Assembly: GCA_964643725.1 (NCBI GenBank)
Contig: CAZXTL010000006.1
Coordinates: forward strand, 15,804-79,803
DNA from: DYQY01 sp964643725
Lineage (GTDB): Bacteria > Margulisbacteria > Riflemargulisbacteria > GWF2-35-9 > DYQY01
Reading direction: 5' to 3'
DNA: 64,000 bases
Shown piece by piece: positions 33,278-42,179 of this stretch. The notes below the pieces were generated by a model, which saw nothing but the letters and a program-made list of their open reading frames with translations, made no database searches and was not told the origin of the DNA. Both the position numbers and the translations under genes were made by a program. Numbering within the stretch: position 1 is the stretch's first letter; each line of letters opens with the position of its first letter.

Positions 33278-35833
33278 CTATTGATATTCTATATTCTGAA
33301 GATATGAACGCTTGTCCTTGGTAAAAATCTTTACCTTTATAGTTTCGGCTATTTTATTTACAATAATATTAAATGTTCCAGCTTCGACAGGAACAAAAAC
33401 ATCATTTATATAGAGCGCTATAACTTGCGCATCGATTCTACCCTTTACTTGTACTTCATTGCCCTTTTCCTTTATGTCAGTAAAGATTACCTGATTGTCT
33501 AATGCCTGAATATCTTTCCTTGCTTTAAACATATAATCAACAGCACCTTTTCCTTCTAACTCTACTGTTCTTGGAGATGCAAGATTAAAAGAAAATGGAG
33601 CACTTGAAATATCTACTTTAACTATATATTTAGAGAAATCATCCGCACTAATAGAATATAGCCCCAAACTATCGGTTTTAAGAACATCTTTATTAACAAA
33701 AACCCTTACATTAGAAAGAGGCTTATCTGTTGGGTCAAAAACATCATTTTCGTTTACATCCGCAAATACCCTTCCATGTACCTTCCCAGAAATAAGCACT
33801 CCAAAATTTGCTAAAACTCTAGACGAATTATCAATTAATATCATCCTCGGATGGTCATAGGTATGAATAATATCAGAATCTTTCTTTTCAATGGAAATGT
33901 CATAATCTCCAACAGGAACATCACGTAAGGTGTAGATCCCTTGCCTATTTGTTGTTACGGTCATTCCGTTAGATAAAGAAACTTTTACATCAGGAACACC
34001 AGCTTCACCTTCATCATAATTACTGTTCATATTCTCATCTTTAAAAACAATCCCAGTAATAACAGAATTACCACCACCAAGACGCAGGTTATAATCAAAA
34101 TTCTGAGAATACTCTACTCTCAACTCATCTAGATTTGAATTAGCTCTCAAGTTTGAAGTGGTTAGCCCATCTTCTTCGTTATTAATTCTTTTATACCCTC
34201 TAATTGCAAATTGACCGTCAGGATTAGGATACCAAATATATTGAAGCATAAAATAATGTAAGAATTTTAGCCCAGAATTCCACCCGTTATCTCTGTCTTT
34301 TTGAATGTATCTTGTTTGAAACTGATAAAAACCATCCAGACTCATATTTCCATTATCAAACATGATTGGATTCATTATAAAGAAACTATCATAATCACAT
34401 TGGTTATGATTTTCTGATGCTGTACTATACGTATACTTTCTTTCTGTAGCCTCGAATTGATAAGTAAATGGCTTAATGAGAGGTATCTTAAATCCAGCAC
34501 TTTGTTGATCCTTCTGATAATTTTGAGTTAAAGAACGCAAATCCTCGAAGGCGTATGGTCTATTCCTATACCATAAAGAAACAGGGCCAATATCTTTATA
34601 AACCTTTAACTGAGTAGACTTGTTCTTATATGCATAATTATCCGACGCTACTATATATGCTTCTGCCCTATAAGCTGAATAATCATAGGAAAAATCTGGC
34701 AAAAACCCATTTATTTTAGATGCTCTATAGTTAGCCATGACGTAATCTCTTTGATTTTCTAGTGGCTTAGAACTTACATAATTCTGAAAAGTCTCACCAT
34801 TATAACCAACATCCCAAATAGGATCAGGCCTATAATTCAAATTGTACTTAAGCCCAGAATAACCCACATAGTTCTCTACTCCTACTGGCATCAAAAATCC
34901 TTCCTCAATAGCTAAATATCTTATAGCCGCATTAAGTCCAGGGAATGAACTATAAGCAAGCTTTATATCTTTTCCTGTTTTATTATTCTTATCCTGACCT
35001 ATTTCACCATAAAACTGGTATCCCCTGACTGCCCAATCATAAAGCAAACTTAAAGACTTGTTGCTAAGATTAAATCCTACTTGCTGTGTTCTATCTAGAT
35101 TATAAAGAACTTTTGCATAAGCTAAATTGTTATAATTTCTCATATTCTCTCTTTCAAGAACACTTCCCCAAAAACCAAAGTTATTTCTTCCTAAAAACAA
35201 AAACGTTTGAAGTTCAGAATACTTATTTAGCCAGCTAATACCTTGTAAAGGCTGAGAAGGCATAACTAAAGATGATTTCCCTTGGATATACTGATCCCCT
35301 ACTTCAAATACTCCAACTTCACTTTCAAGTCGAGCATTAAAATCATATATACCTCTGAAGTCTGGTTTGTCTTTAATTCCAACTCTTCCATAAAAAGCTC
35401 CCCATGGAGTCGGCCCCTTTGTGTCTAATTTATAGTACATATAATGGTAGAACCAATTATTCTCTGGATAAGCAGAAGTTGAGTCTCCACGCCCATAACC
35501 TGCAGTAAAATTAGAAACAAACTTCTTCCCACTGTAATCGACATTGGACATCTTCTTTTCACCTGCAAGTGGTTTTGGATTAACATTTACAAGATAAAGA
35601 TCTTTCTTGCCCTTCTTATTAATTACCATAAACTTTGACTTGCCAGGCTTTAATCCTTCGACTAGAAGTGTTTCATCGCTGATAGAAATGGCAATATTGT
35701 CTGGATTCTCGAAAACAATTACTTTATCTAAATCAGTTACCCTTACAACCTTTGAGTCTTTATAGTTTAACTCTATAACATTTGAAAATATTAGAGAGAC
35801 AAAAAGAAAGGATAAAAGAAGTATCTTTCTCAT
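33278..35833 (-). CDS. Usher-like outer-membrane barrel with secretin-type N-domain
   Basis: The 851-residue protein has a signal peptide (ILLLSFLFVSLIFS). Residues 20-88 (VRVTDLDKVIVFENPDNIAI, then LLVEGLKPGKSKFMVI) match the N-domain shared by CpaC/secretin pilus proteins. Residues 100-590 are alternating aromatic strands, consistent with a large barrel. Residues 590-790 hold two SdrB- or prealbumin-like domains (KDENMNSNYDEGEAGVPDVKV, then ADVNENDVFDPTDKPLSNVRV), and a small C-terminal domain ends the chain. The preceding gene is a chaperone overlapping it by 4 nt, and two secreted subunits lie before that. The arrangement suggests an usher-like assembly pore, without FimD-like sequence motifs that I can see. 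Confidence 0.65.
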   Translation of the reverse strand: MRKILLLSFLFVSLIFSNVIELNYKDSKVVRVTDLDKVIVFENPDNIAISISDETLLVEGLKPGKSKFMVINKKGKKDLYLVNVNPKPLAGEKKMSNVDYSGKKFVSNFTAGYGRGDSTSAYPENNWFYHYMYYKLDTKGPTPWGAFYGRVGIKDKPDFRGIYDFNARLESEVGVFEVGDQYIQGKSSLVMPSQPLQGISWLNKYSELQTFLFLGRNNFGFWGSVLERENMRNYNNLAYAKVLYNLDRTQQVGFNLSNKSLSLLYDWAVRGYQFYGEIGQDKNNKTGKDIKLAYSSFPGLNAAIRYLAIEEGFLMPVGVENYVGYSGLKYNLNYRPDPIWDVGYNGETFQNYVSSKPLENQRDYVMANYRASKINGFLPDFSYDYSAYRAEAYIVASDNYAYKNKSTQLKVYKDIGPVSLWYRNRPYAFEDLRSLTQNYQKDQQSAGFKIPLIKPFTYQFEATERKYTYSTASENHNQCDYDSFFIMNPIMFDNGNMSLDGFYQFQTRYIQKDRDNGWNSGLKFLHYFMLQYIWYPNPDGQFAIRGYKRINNEEDGLTTSNLRANSNLDELRVEYSQNFDYNLRLGGGNSVITGIVFKDENMNSNYDEGEAGVPDVKVSLSNGMTVTTNRQGIYTLRDVPVGDYDISIEKKDSDIIHTYDHPRMILIDNSSRVLANFGVLISGKVHGRVFADVNENDVFDPTDKPLSNVRVFVNKDVLKTDSLGLYSISADDFSKYIVKVDISSAPFSFNLASPRTVELEGKGAVDYMFKARKDIQALDNQVIFTDIKEKGNEVQVKGRIDAQVIALYINDVFVPVEAGTFNIIVNKIAETIKVKIFTKDKRSYLQNIEYQ

Positions 35834-36591
35834 TTAACCTTAATCTCTTCCATAAACACATTATCCTTACCAAAATCTAAAGTCATAATTAAGGTTAGAG
35901 CCTTACTCTTTAAACCATAATCAGAAAGAATTATACTATCACTCTCTGTTCTTAACTTCCCAGGTAATGCCAAAAGGCTGGAAACATTCTTCTTAACGAC
36001 TATACTGTTGGCTTGGTCAAGCACCATAAGTGTAAGCGTTGGCCTAAGTAAAATATTTCCTTCATTTAAAATATTAAAACGATAGTAAAGTTTATTCCCT
36101 ACTAAATTTGCTCCTATATCTGCTACTTTATACTTAACCAAAGAACGTTCTGGTATCTCTTTATAAAGGATACTACCAATCCTTCCACCAAAACTAAGCC
36201 CACTTCCCTTAGGTTCTGCTAATGGTCTTGCTTCAAAAAATAACACACCATATTCTCCAGCTGTATCTGTCTTTGTCGCCTTAACATTCATCATTACCTG
36301 TTTGGTTTCACCTGCTTTAAGATTGATTAAGGAAGGATAAAAGGTAACAGCATCCATTAAAGTATAAGGAGTATTGCCAGCAGGAAGAAAAACCTTTTCT
36401 CCGCCTTTTAAATCCCAGTCGTTCAAATATACTCTTACGCTTATTTCTTCATCTCCCTTATTGGTAACAGTAAAGGTTCTTCTTAAATTGGAATCAGGAT
36501 CCATATCTAAATGATAATTAGAAGGAGCAACTGAAAGATTAACAGCTAAAGCAAAAGTCATCATTAACAAAAATAAACTTAATTTTTTCAT
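35830..36591 (-). CDS. PapD-like periplasmic fimbrial chaperone
   Basis: The 253-residue protein has a signal peptide (LSLFLLMMTFALAVNLSV). The next 120 residues follow the pattern of an immunoglobulin-like chaperone: APSNYHLDMDPDSNLRRTFTVTNKGDEEISVRVYLNDW, then FYPSLINLKAGETKQVMMNVKA and GEYGVLFFEARPLAEP. A second strand-rich domain follows (YRFNILNEGNILLRPTLTLM). Such chaperones cap subunits before an usher. The subunit-binding Arg/Lys pair of PapD is not certain here. It overlaps the usher-like gene by 4 nt (ATGA), so the pair is translated together. Confidence 0.72.
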   Translation of the reverse strand: MKKLSLFLLMMTFALAVNLSVAPSNYHLDMDPDSNLRRTFTVTNKGDEEISVRVYLNDWDLKGGEKVFLPAGNTPYTLMDAVTFYPSLINLKAGETKQVMMNVKATKTDTAGEYGVLFFEARPLAEPKGSGLSFGGRIGSILYKEIPERSLVKYKVADIGANLVGNKLYYRFNILNEGNILLRPTLTLMVLDQANSIVVKKNVSSLLALPGKLRTESDSIILSDYGLKSKALTLIMTLDFGKDNVFMEEIKVK

Positions 36592-36599
36592 ACTAACTC

Positions 36600-37190
36600 C
36601 TAATTACTAATTGTTACCCTTATCCATGCATTTTTATTTTTAACAGCCAACTGATTATCCTCAGTTTTAATAATCCAACAAAAAGATAACCACATATAAC
36701 TACTTCCGACAGATTCATTCTTGACGTGAAGAATTTTTTTAATAGAATCTTTTATTTCTCCTCTTCTTTCAAATTTCGGATCTGAAGGACTTCCATAAGA
36801 CTGTGACATTGAAAAACCTGAAATAGGTGAAACCCCTTCAGGATTAAGATCTACACTATAATCTGTTACAGCTAAATTATATGTAGGTGAATATCCATAA
36901 TAAACCGCATAATACAAAGCTGGCTGAGCATTCTTCTTTATTGGGAAATCACTACTATAACCTGGTTCTACCTCAACATAAACATCAAATTCTTCATTTA
37001 TTCCAATATTTTCTACATTTATTTTTGAAGAACCATAGGATACATTTGAATCACCATTCATCCAAACCTCTAAGCTCTCAAGAGGATAAATGTTTACCCC
37101 ATTAATCCCAGCCCACCCAGTTCCTTCGTAAAAATCAAAAGAAAACAAAAAACCAGATAATAATATTAATAATACAAACAGCTTTTTCAT
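36600..37190 (-). CDS. Secreted protein, candidate minor subunit
   Basis: The 196-residue protein has a signal peptide (LFVLLILLSGFLFSFDF). The mature part is strand-rich and Tyr/Ser-rich, and it ends in WLSFCWIIKTEDNQLAVKNKNAWIRVTISN, which looks like a closing beta strand of an immunoglobulin-like fold. It is not recognised. The gene lies between the candidate pilin and the chaperone, a place where tip or minor subunits often sit. AGGAG-like sequence precedes the start weakly. Its role as a fibre subunit is inferred from position. Confidence 0.55.
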   Translation of the reverse strand: MKKLFVLLILLSGFLFSFDFYEGTGWAGINGVNIYPLESLEVWMNGDSNVSYGSSKINVENIGINEEFDVYVEVEPGYSSDFPIKKNAQPALYYAVYYGYSPTYNLAVTDYSVDLNPEGVSPISGFSMSQSYGSPSDPKFERRGEIKDSIKKILHVKNESVGSSYMWLSFCWIIKTEDNQLAVKNKNAWIRVTISN

Positions 37191-37214
37191 ATCAACAGCC
37201 TTTCCAGTAAACGG

Positions 37215-37721
37215 CTACTCTGTAAGAGTAAATGCAACTATCGATCTATACTTTCCACTATTCTGCGTTTTGGGAACATTCAATCTGAACTTAAAGAAAA
37301 GGTCTGTCCCGTCAGGGAAATTATTATACTCACTTGAAGCAGAACCATATGCTAACACAGGATCTAAGGTAAACGCTTTTGCATCTTTGCCATACCAATT
37401 ACCAAGAGCATTAGCGCCTAAGTGTCCATACCAATAAAAGTTAGAGTTTGGGATGGTATTATTGCCGTCTGTTAACTCCATAGTATTATGAATCTTTAGT
37501 TGCCAAGGCTCACCATTGTTGGTCTTAACATTAACCTTAATACCTTCATTATCAGGGATATCTGACAGAAACTGTCCTGGTCTTACATTTGGAACTTCCA
37601 TAGTATACCTATCAACGTTTATCTCATATACACTCTGAACATTTACCACCACATTTAATTTTGCTGATGCACAAAAAGAAACTATACCAACAAGCAATAC
37701 GAAAATTATTATTCTTTTCAT
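37215..37721 (-). CDS. Candidate fimbrial (pilin-like) subunit
   Basis: I take the ATG at 37721, which follows GGTGAC; a GTG at 37730 is an alternative. The 168-residue protein has a signal peptide (MKRIIIFVLLVGIVSFCASA), then a strand-rich domain ending in GKYRSIVAFTLTE, which resembles the last strand of spore-coat-U and pilin domains (GxYxxxVxxTL). The N-terminus after cleavage (KLNVVVNVQSVYEINVD) looks like an exposed strand of the sort that donates to a neighbour. These fit a donor-strand fibre subunit. It starts 10 nt from the CBM-like gene before it. Confidence 0.6.
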   Translation of the reverse strand: MKRIIIFVLLVGIVSFCASAKLNVVVNVQSVYEINVDRYTMEVPNVRPGQFLSDIPDNEGIKVNVKTNNGEPWQLKIHNTMELTDGNNTIPNSNFYWYGHLGANALGNWYGKDAKAFTLDPVLAYGSASSEYNNFPDGTDLFFKFRLNVPKTQNSGKYRSIVAFTLTE

Positions 37722-37730
37722 AAAAGTCAC

Positions 37731-38396
37731 CTATTCTGGTCCAACCATGTCGATAAGTTTAACGTCGTCTATTGCCATATCTACATTTCCTTCTTTTTCA
37801 TCAGCTAGAACTATAACCTGGAAGTGCAATACTCCACCAGAACCATCTTTTGTATCGAAATTCATTTTATTATCGCCAACTGTAGGGTTAACATCTTTGA
37901 AATTCTTTAAAGGAATAAGTAAAACCTTCCAGCCTTTCCAAGTTACAGTCTGAGTATACTCGAACTTGTCATCGAAAATCGGTTCATAATTTTTCTCAAC
38001 ATCTTGCTCAAGAACATAATTCTTATTATCATCGTCATAAAGCTGAAGACTTAGCTTTCCACTCTTTGGTCCATTTCCATAAACCATTAACTTAAGATGA
38101 GTGTATCTGCTTGCATCCTTCCCAACATAAGTTCCAATTCCTCCTACATACCAACCCTTTGTGCTACCTTTAAGTGCAAGAGAATACTTGCCTAAAAAGC
38201 TCTGAACTGGATCGCCTTTGTATATTTGAGAACTAACTGGAACCGCATTAATATCACCAAAAGTCCACCATGCAGGCTCTTCTGTAATTGTTCCATCATC
38301 AAATGCATCTATATCATAAACCTTTGGCATACTACCCTCGGCCGCAAATATTATTGTAGTCATTAATAAACCCATAACCATTAATAATTTTTTCAT
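37731..38396 (-). CDS. Secreted carbohydrate-binding-like protein
   Basis: I choose the ATG at 38396 after GGGAGAA (221 residues). The signal peptide is MKKLLMVMGLLMTTIIFAAEG. The mature part has a jelly-roll pattern typical of family 11-like or CIA30-like sugar-binding modules: YDIDAFDDG near the start, TKGWYVGGIGTYVGKDASRYTHLKLM in the middle and DMAIDDVKLIDMV at the end. It could be an adhesin at the fibre tip or a matrix-binding module. It is the first gene of the whole envelope operon. No catalytic residues are evident. Confidence 0.62.
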   Translation of the reverse strand: MKKLLMVMGLLMTTIIFAAEGSMPKVYDIDAFDDGTITEEPAWWTFGDINAVPVSSQIYKGDPVQSFLGKYSLALKGSTKGWYVGGIGTYVGKDASRYTHLKLMVYGNGPKSGKLSLQLYDDDNKNYVLEQDVEKNYEPIFDDKFEYTQTVTWKGWKVLLIPLKNFKDVNPTVGDNKMNFDTKDGSGGVLHFQVIVLADEKEGNVDMAIDDVKLIDMVGPE

Positions 38397-38569
38397 TTTT
38401 CTATTCTCCCTTCTGAGTTTCAACTAAGTATCATTATACAAGATATGCTCTCTTCTTGGCAAACAATAAAGATTAATATTAGCCTGTATTTAAACCAATA
38501 TTTTCTTACAAGTTATCGACTAAAAATGTGTATATTCCCAGTTATATTTTCAACATTATATTTACTTTT

Positions 38570-38845
38570 TTAGTTGCACTAACAGGGCTAATTAAAAGTG
38601 AACTTTTAAAAAGCCTATTTAGCCTCGTTAATAAATCCCAATGCCAAAACCCAAAATTCAAATAAATCAAATAATGACAAATAATTAAATAGTTAGGGTT
38701 AATAGACCCTGGTTTTGTATATTAGACCAAAATTGAGAATTTAAAAGTTAAGATTTCGATTGGGATTTTTGGTATTCCCTGATTTATTTGACATTTGTCA
38801 TTTGAGTTTTGGATTTAAATTCTAAAGCCATGTTAGTGCAACTAA
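38570..38845. mobile_element. 276-nt palindromic element with 15-bp terminal inverted repeats
   Basis: TTAGTTGCACTAACA (38570-38584) is the exact reverse complement of TGTTAGTGCAACTAA (38831-38845). The interior is AT-rich, with sets of near-palindromic CCCAAA/TTTGGG words and no open frame. The right terminal repeat supplies the stop codon of the minus-strand activase gene. A related right end lies at 55687-55711. It looks like a MITE; no target-site duplication is obvious and no transposase is in view. The rest of the 38397-38569 gap is AT-rich and holds nothing else that I can support. Confidence 0.65.
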
Positions 38846-39603
38846 CTACAAAAAATACCTGCTCCAATAGCACCATTCAATTGCTCAAAAGTAGGAATAA
38901 TTATATCAACATTGTATTCTACTTTTAAAAACTCATAGATAGCTAAATTCTTGGAAACCCCACCTACAAAAACAATCGGTTCGTTCTCAACCATTTTAGA
39001 TAACACAGATGAAACCCGTTCAAAGACACTATAATTAACACCTGCAGCAATATTGGCTACTGGAATACCTTCAAATACCTTACTCAAAACTTCTGATTCA
39101 CCAAACACTGCACAAGTATTACTTAATACCTGAGGAGCATCAAAATGACTGGAAAGCTCATCTAAGCTTAACTTTAAAACAACCGCCATATTCTCTAGAT
39201 ATCGACCTGAACTTGCTCCACATTTATCGTTCATATAAACATCAACCATCTTATTATTTACTACTTTAACAATCTTTGTATCTTGGCCACCAATATCTAA
39301 AAGCACAAAATCATTAAGCCCTGTCTGATGCATCGCTCCCAACATATGGGCTTTTTGCTCTGATATCATCTGAATCCCCTCAATATGTAAGCCATGCTTA
39401 CCATAACCAGTTGCGGTTATCTTATCTTTTATTGTAAGTCCCAACTTATCTATGTCTAAACAGAATGAGCGATTATCAGAATGTTTACGATAAGTGCCAT
39501 AAAAACTTATTGAATCATGAATCTGACTTTCAACCAGACTGCCTGAGTTATCTAAGAACGCTATCTTTACTGACCTACTTCCTAAATCTATCCCAACATT
39601 CAC
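38842..39603 (-). CDS. 2-hydroxyacyl-CoA dehydratase activator-like ATPase (BcrAD/HgdC family)
   Basis: The 253-residue actin-like ATPase begins MNVGIDLGSRSVKIAFLD and carries TGYGKHG, LLDIGGQDTKIV near 100 and NDKCGASSGRYLENMA near 125 with the Cys that binds the [4Fe-4S] cluster between two subunits. GGVSKN near 218 and GAIGAGIF at the end complete the fold. Such activators reduce dehydratases or benzoyl-CoA reductases. The dehydratase subunits are not next to it; the neighbours are ligA and an intergenic element. It is the last gene of the flagellar-ligA operon and overlaps ligA by 4 nt. The stop codon lies within the terminal repeat of the element. Confidence 0.88.
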   Translation of the reverse strand: MNVGIDLGSRSVKIAFLDNSGSLVESQIHDSISFYGTYRKHSDNRSFCLDIDKLGLTIKDKITATGYGKHGLHIEGIQMISEQKAHMLGAMHQTGLNDFVLLDIGGQDTKIVKVVNNKMVDVYMNDKCGASSGRYLENMAVVLKLSLDELSSHFDAPQVLSNTCAVFGESEVLSKVFEGIPVANIAAGVNYSVFERVSSVLSKMVENEPIVFVGGVSKNLAIYEFLKVEYNVDIIIPTFEQLNGAIGAGIFCS

Positions 39604-41603
39604 TTTGCTAACATCTCCTCTATCTCATCTTCACTTAAAATACTTACCCCCAACTCAGTTGCTTTTTGCAGTTTAGAACCTGGACTTTCACCAACAACAA
39701 CATAATCAGTATTCTTACTTACACTACTCGAAACTATTCCTTGATGTGCTTTAATCAAATCCGACATTTCCGAACGAGAATAATTTTTAAAACTACCAGT
39801 AATAACCACTTTCTTACCTAAAAAACTACTTCCTACAAAATCTTTTTCTAAAGAAAGATCAAAACCATGTTCTTTGAAATAATCAAATATCTGGGCTGCT
39901 CTTTCACTTTCAAAGAACTCTTTTAAAAAAATAGCTGTCTTTTCTCCAATGCCATCAATTCTTAAAAAATCTTCAACTTGCATGTTAAACAATTCTTCAT
40001 AACTAGATACAGCTGATGACAATAACTCTGCAGACCTATACCCCACTTGCTTAATCCCTATTGCAAAAATTATCTTAGCAAGCCCGATATGTTTTGATTT
40101 TTCCAGCTGAACAACAATATTATTTATTGATTTTTCCCCCATTCTTTCTAAAGAACCTAATGTGTCTTTATCTAATTCAAAAAGCATAAGCCAATCAGTT
40201 AATACATCTTGCTCAACTAACTGCTCAATTAGCTTGTCACCTATTCCCCCAATATTAAAAGCATCTCTTGAAACAACATGTATAAGTTGAGCTTTAAGCC
40301 TACCCTTACATTTTAAATTAGGGCAATAAATAGCAACATTGTCATCTTCTTGTTTTAATTTCGTACCACAAACAGGACAATTACTAGGAAATATTATTTC
40401 CTTTCTATTTTCACCTTGATGTGAAACCATAACTACAGCAGGTATAACTTCGGCTGCTCTTTTGACAACAACTTCATCATTAATAGCTACACCTTTCTGC
40501 TGAACAAAATCATAGTTGTGCAAGGTAGCCCTTTCTACCATTGCCCCTGAAATCTCCACAGGTTTAAGCACAGCAACAGGAGTTATAGTCCCAAGTCTTC
40601 CAACCTGATATAAAACATCTTCTAAAATAGTTATTGCTACCTCTTCTAAGAACTTATAAGCTATTGCCCATTTTGGAGTTTTCATATTTGAACCCAAAAG
40701 CTCCTGTAGCAACAAATCCTCAACTTTTATTACTATGCCATCAAAATCATAAGCTAATTCATCTTGTTTATTTTCCCACTGCTCACAAAATTTGATTACT
40801 TGATTAAGGTCAGATTGAGCTAAATAGTTATCATTTATCACAAATCCTTGTTTCTTTAACCAACTAAACATTTCAGAATGAATCTTTAACCCATGCCTAT
40901 CTGCTGACACAAGATAATATGGAGAAAAACTAAGCCCACGTTCACCGACAATATTGCTATCTAGTTGTCTGATAGTTCCTGCTGCGGCGTTTCTAGCATT
41001 GGCAAATTCTGCTTCACCTTCATTTTTACGCTTTTCATTTATCTGCTTTAATCTTTCTCTTTTTAAATAAACTTCCCCTCTTATTTCCACTTCATCCTTA
41101 CAAATAATGCTTTTCGGAATATCCTCTATTCTCTTAATATTCTCAGTTACATCTTCACCAATCTTTCCATCACCTCTAGTAATAGCTTTATACAACAACC
41201 CATCCTTATAAATAAGACTGACGGCAAGCCCATCCATTTTTAACTCACAACAATATCGCAACTCTTTAAGCTCATCTACTTCTTTAAGAAGCGACTTTGT
41301 AACTCTAGAGTCAAAATCGATTATCTCTTGTTTAGAATATGAATTTGCCAAACTAAGCATAGGCACTTGGTGTGTAACCTTTTGAAATGAAGCAGAAACA
41401 GTTCCACCAACTTTATTTAAAGGAGAATCAGCAAACACTAAATGAGGAAAATTCTCCTCAAGATAAGCAAGCTCCTTTAACTTCATATCATACTCAAAGT
41501 CTGTTATGAGGGGAGAATCCTTATCATAGTAGCTTTGATTATGTTCTTTAATCTCACTAACTAACTCTTTAATACGTTTTTCTATCTTTTTTTCACTTAC
41601 CAT
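39600..41603 (-). CDS. ligA: NAD-dependent DNA ligase LigA
   Basis: The 667-residue length is typical. LigA seals nicks with NAD. The adenylation Lys is in CELKMDGLAVSLIY near residue 113. The N-terminal Ia domain, the OB fold, a zinc finger (CPVCGTKLKQEDDNVAIYCPNLKCKG near 405), the helix-hairpin-helix region (LSSAVSSYEEL, then VEDFLRIDGIGEKTA) and a C-terminal BRCT domain (KKVVITGSFKNYSRSEMSDLI, then ESPGSKLQKATELGV) are all in order. It follows comEA by 12 nt and overlaps the activase gene by 4 nt. Confidence 0.97.
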   Translation of the reverse strand: MVSEKKIEKRIKELVSEIKEHNQSYYDKDSPLITDFEYDMKLKELAYLEENFPHLVFADSPLNKVGGTVSASFQKVTHQVPMLSLANSYSKQEIIDFDSRVTKSLLKEVDELKELRYCCELKMDGLAVSLIYKDGLLYKAITRGDGKIGEDVTENIKRIEDIPKSIICKDEVEIRGEVYLKRERLKQINEKRKNEGEAEFANARNAAAGTIRQLDSNIVGERGLSFSPYYLVSADRHGLKIHSEMFSWLKKQGFVINDNYLAQSDLNQVIKFCEQWENKQDELAYDFDGIVIKVEDLLLQELLGSNMKTPKWAIAYKFLEEVAITILEDVLYQVGRLGTITPVAVLKPVEISGAMVERATLHNYDFVQQKGVAINDEVVVKRAAEVIPAVVMVSHQGENRKEIIFPSNCPVCGTKLKQEDDNVAIYCPNLKCKGRLKAQLIHVVSRDAFNIGGIGDKLIEQLVEQDVLTDWLMLFELDKDTLGSLERMGEKSINNIVVQLEKSKHIGLAKIIFAIGIKQVGYRSAELLSSAVSSYEELFNMQVEDFLRIDGIGEKTAIFLKEFFESERAAQIFDYFKEHGFDLSLEKDFVGSSFLGKKVVITGSFKNYSRSEMSDLIKAHQGIVSSSVSKNTDYVVVGESPGSKLQKATELGVSILSEDEIEEMLAK

Positions 41604-41615
41604 AATATCCTTATT

Positions 41616-42179
41616 CTAATCCAGAGTTATATACTGCTCCATAGCTTTTAACTTAGCTTCCCCAATTCCCTTAACATTTAACAAATCTTCTAACTTATTA
41701 AAATATCCTTTTTCGTTCCTATAATTAATTATCCTTTCAGCATAACTTGTTCCTATACCTGGTATTTGGCTAAGTTCATTAACTCCTGCTTTATTAATAT
41801 TAACAACCACACTACCTTTCTTGACTGCTGCTAGCTTGACTGTCTTTTTCAATTCTTTCTTTATTAATGATGGTATCCTAAATAAACTTCCATCCTTGAT
41901 TATCTCAGCCAAATTAAATTTTTGTAAGTCTGCATCTGGCAAAGGTTCTGCTAATAATAAAAGTTCGTATAAATGAGTATTCTCAGTGACTTGATAAACT
42001 CCGGGATTCTTTACCGCTCCATCAACCTGAACCACTACCTTTTTATTGGTGACCTTTGCTTCCTCAACTCTCTCAATAATCTGCACACTTTTTTCTCTGC
42101 CTTGCTCATAAATATAAATTCCGCTCAAAGAAATCAGAATAATAACTAATGGCCAAATAATTTTATTTAGATTCTTCAT
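41616..42179 (-). CDS. comEA: ComEA-like helix-hairpin-helix DNA-binding protein
   Basis: The 187-residue protein has an N-terminal membrane helix (IIWPLVIILISLSGIYIY), an SLBB-like domain (VVVQVDGAVKNPGVYQV) near residue 50 and two C-terminal helix-hairpin-helix motifs (INKAGVNELSQIPGIGTSYAERI, then LEDLLNVKGIGEAKLKA). ComEA binds incoming DNA outside the inner membrane during transformation. The gene overlaps flhB by 17 nt; no ComEC or ComF is in view. It fits a periplasmic, DNA-binding role rather than a repair role. Confidence 0.88.
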   Translation of the reverse strand: MKNLNKIIWPLVIILISLSGIYIYEQGREKSVQIIERVEEAKVTNKKVVVQVDGAVKNPGVYQVTENTHLYELLLLAEPLPDADLQKFNLAEIIKDGSLFRIPSLIKKELKKTVKLAAVKKGSVVVNINKAGVNELSQIPGIGTSYAERIINYRNEKGYFNKLEDLLNVKGIGEAKLKAMEQYITLD

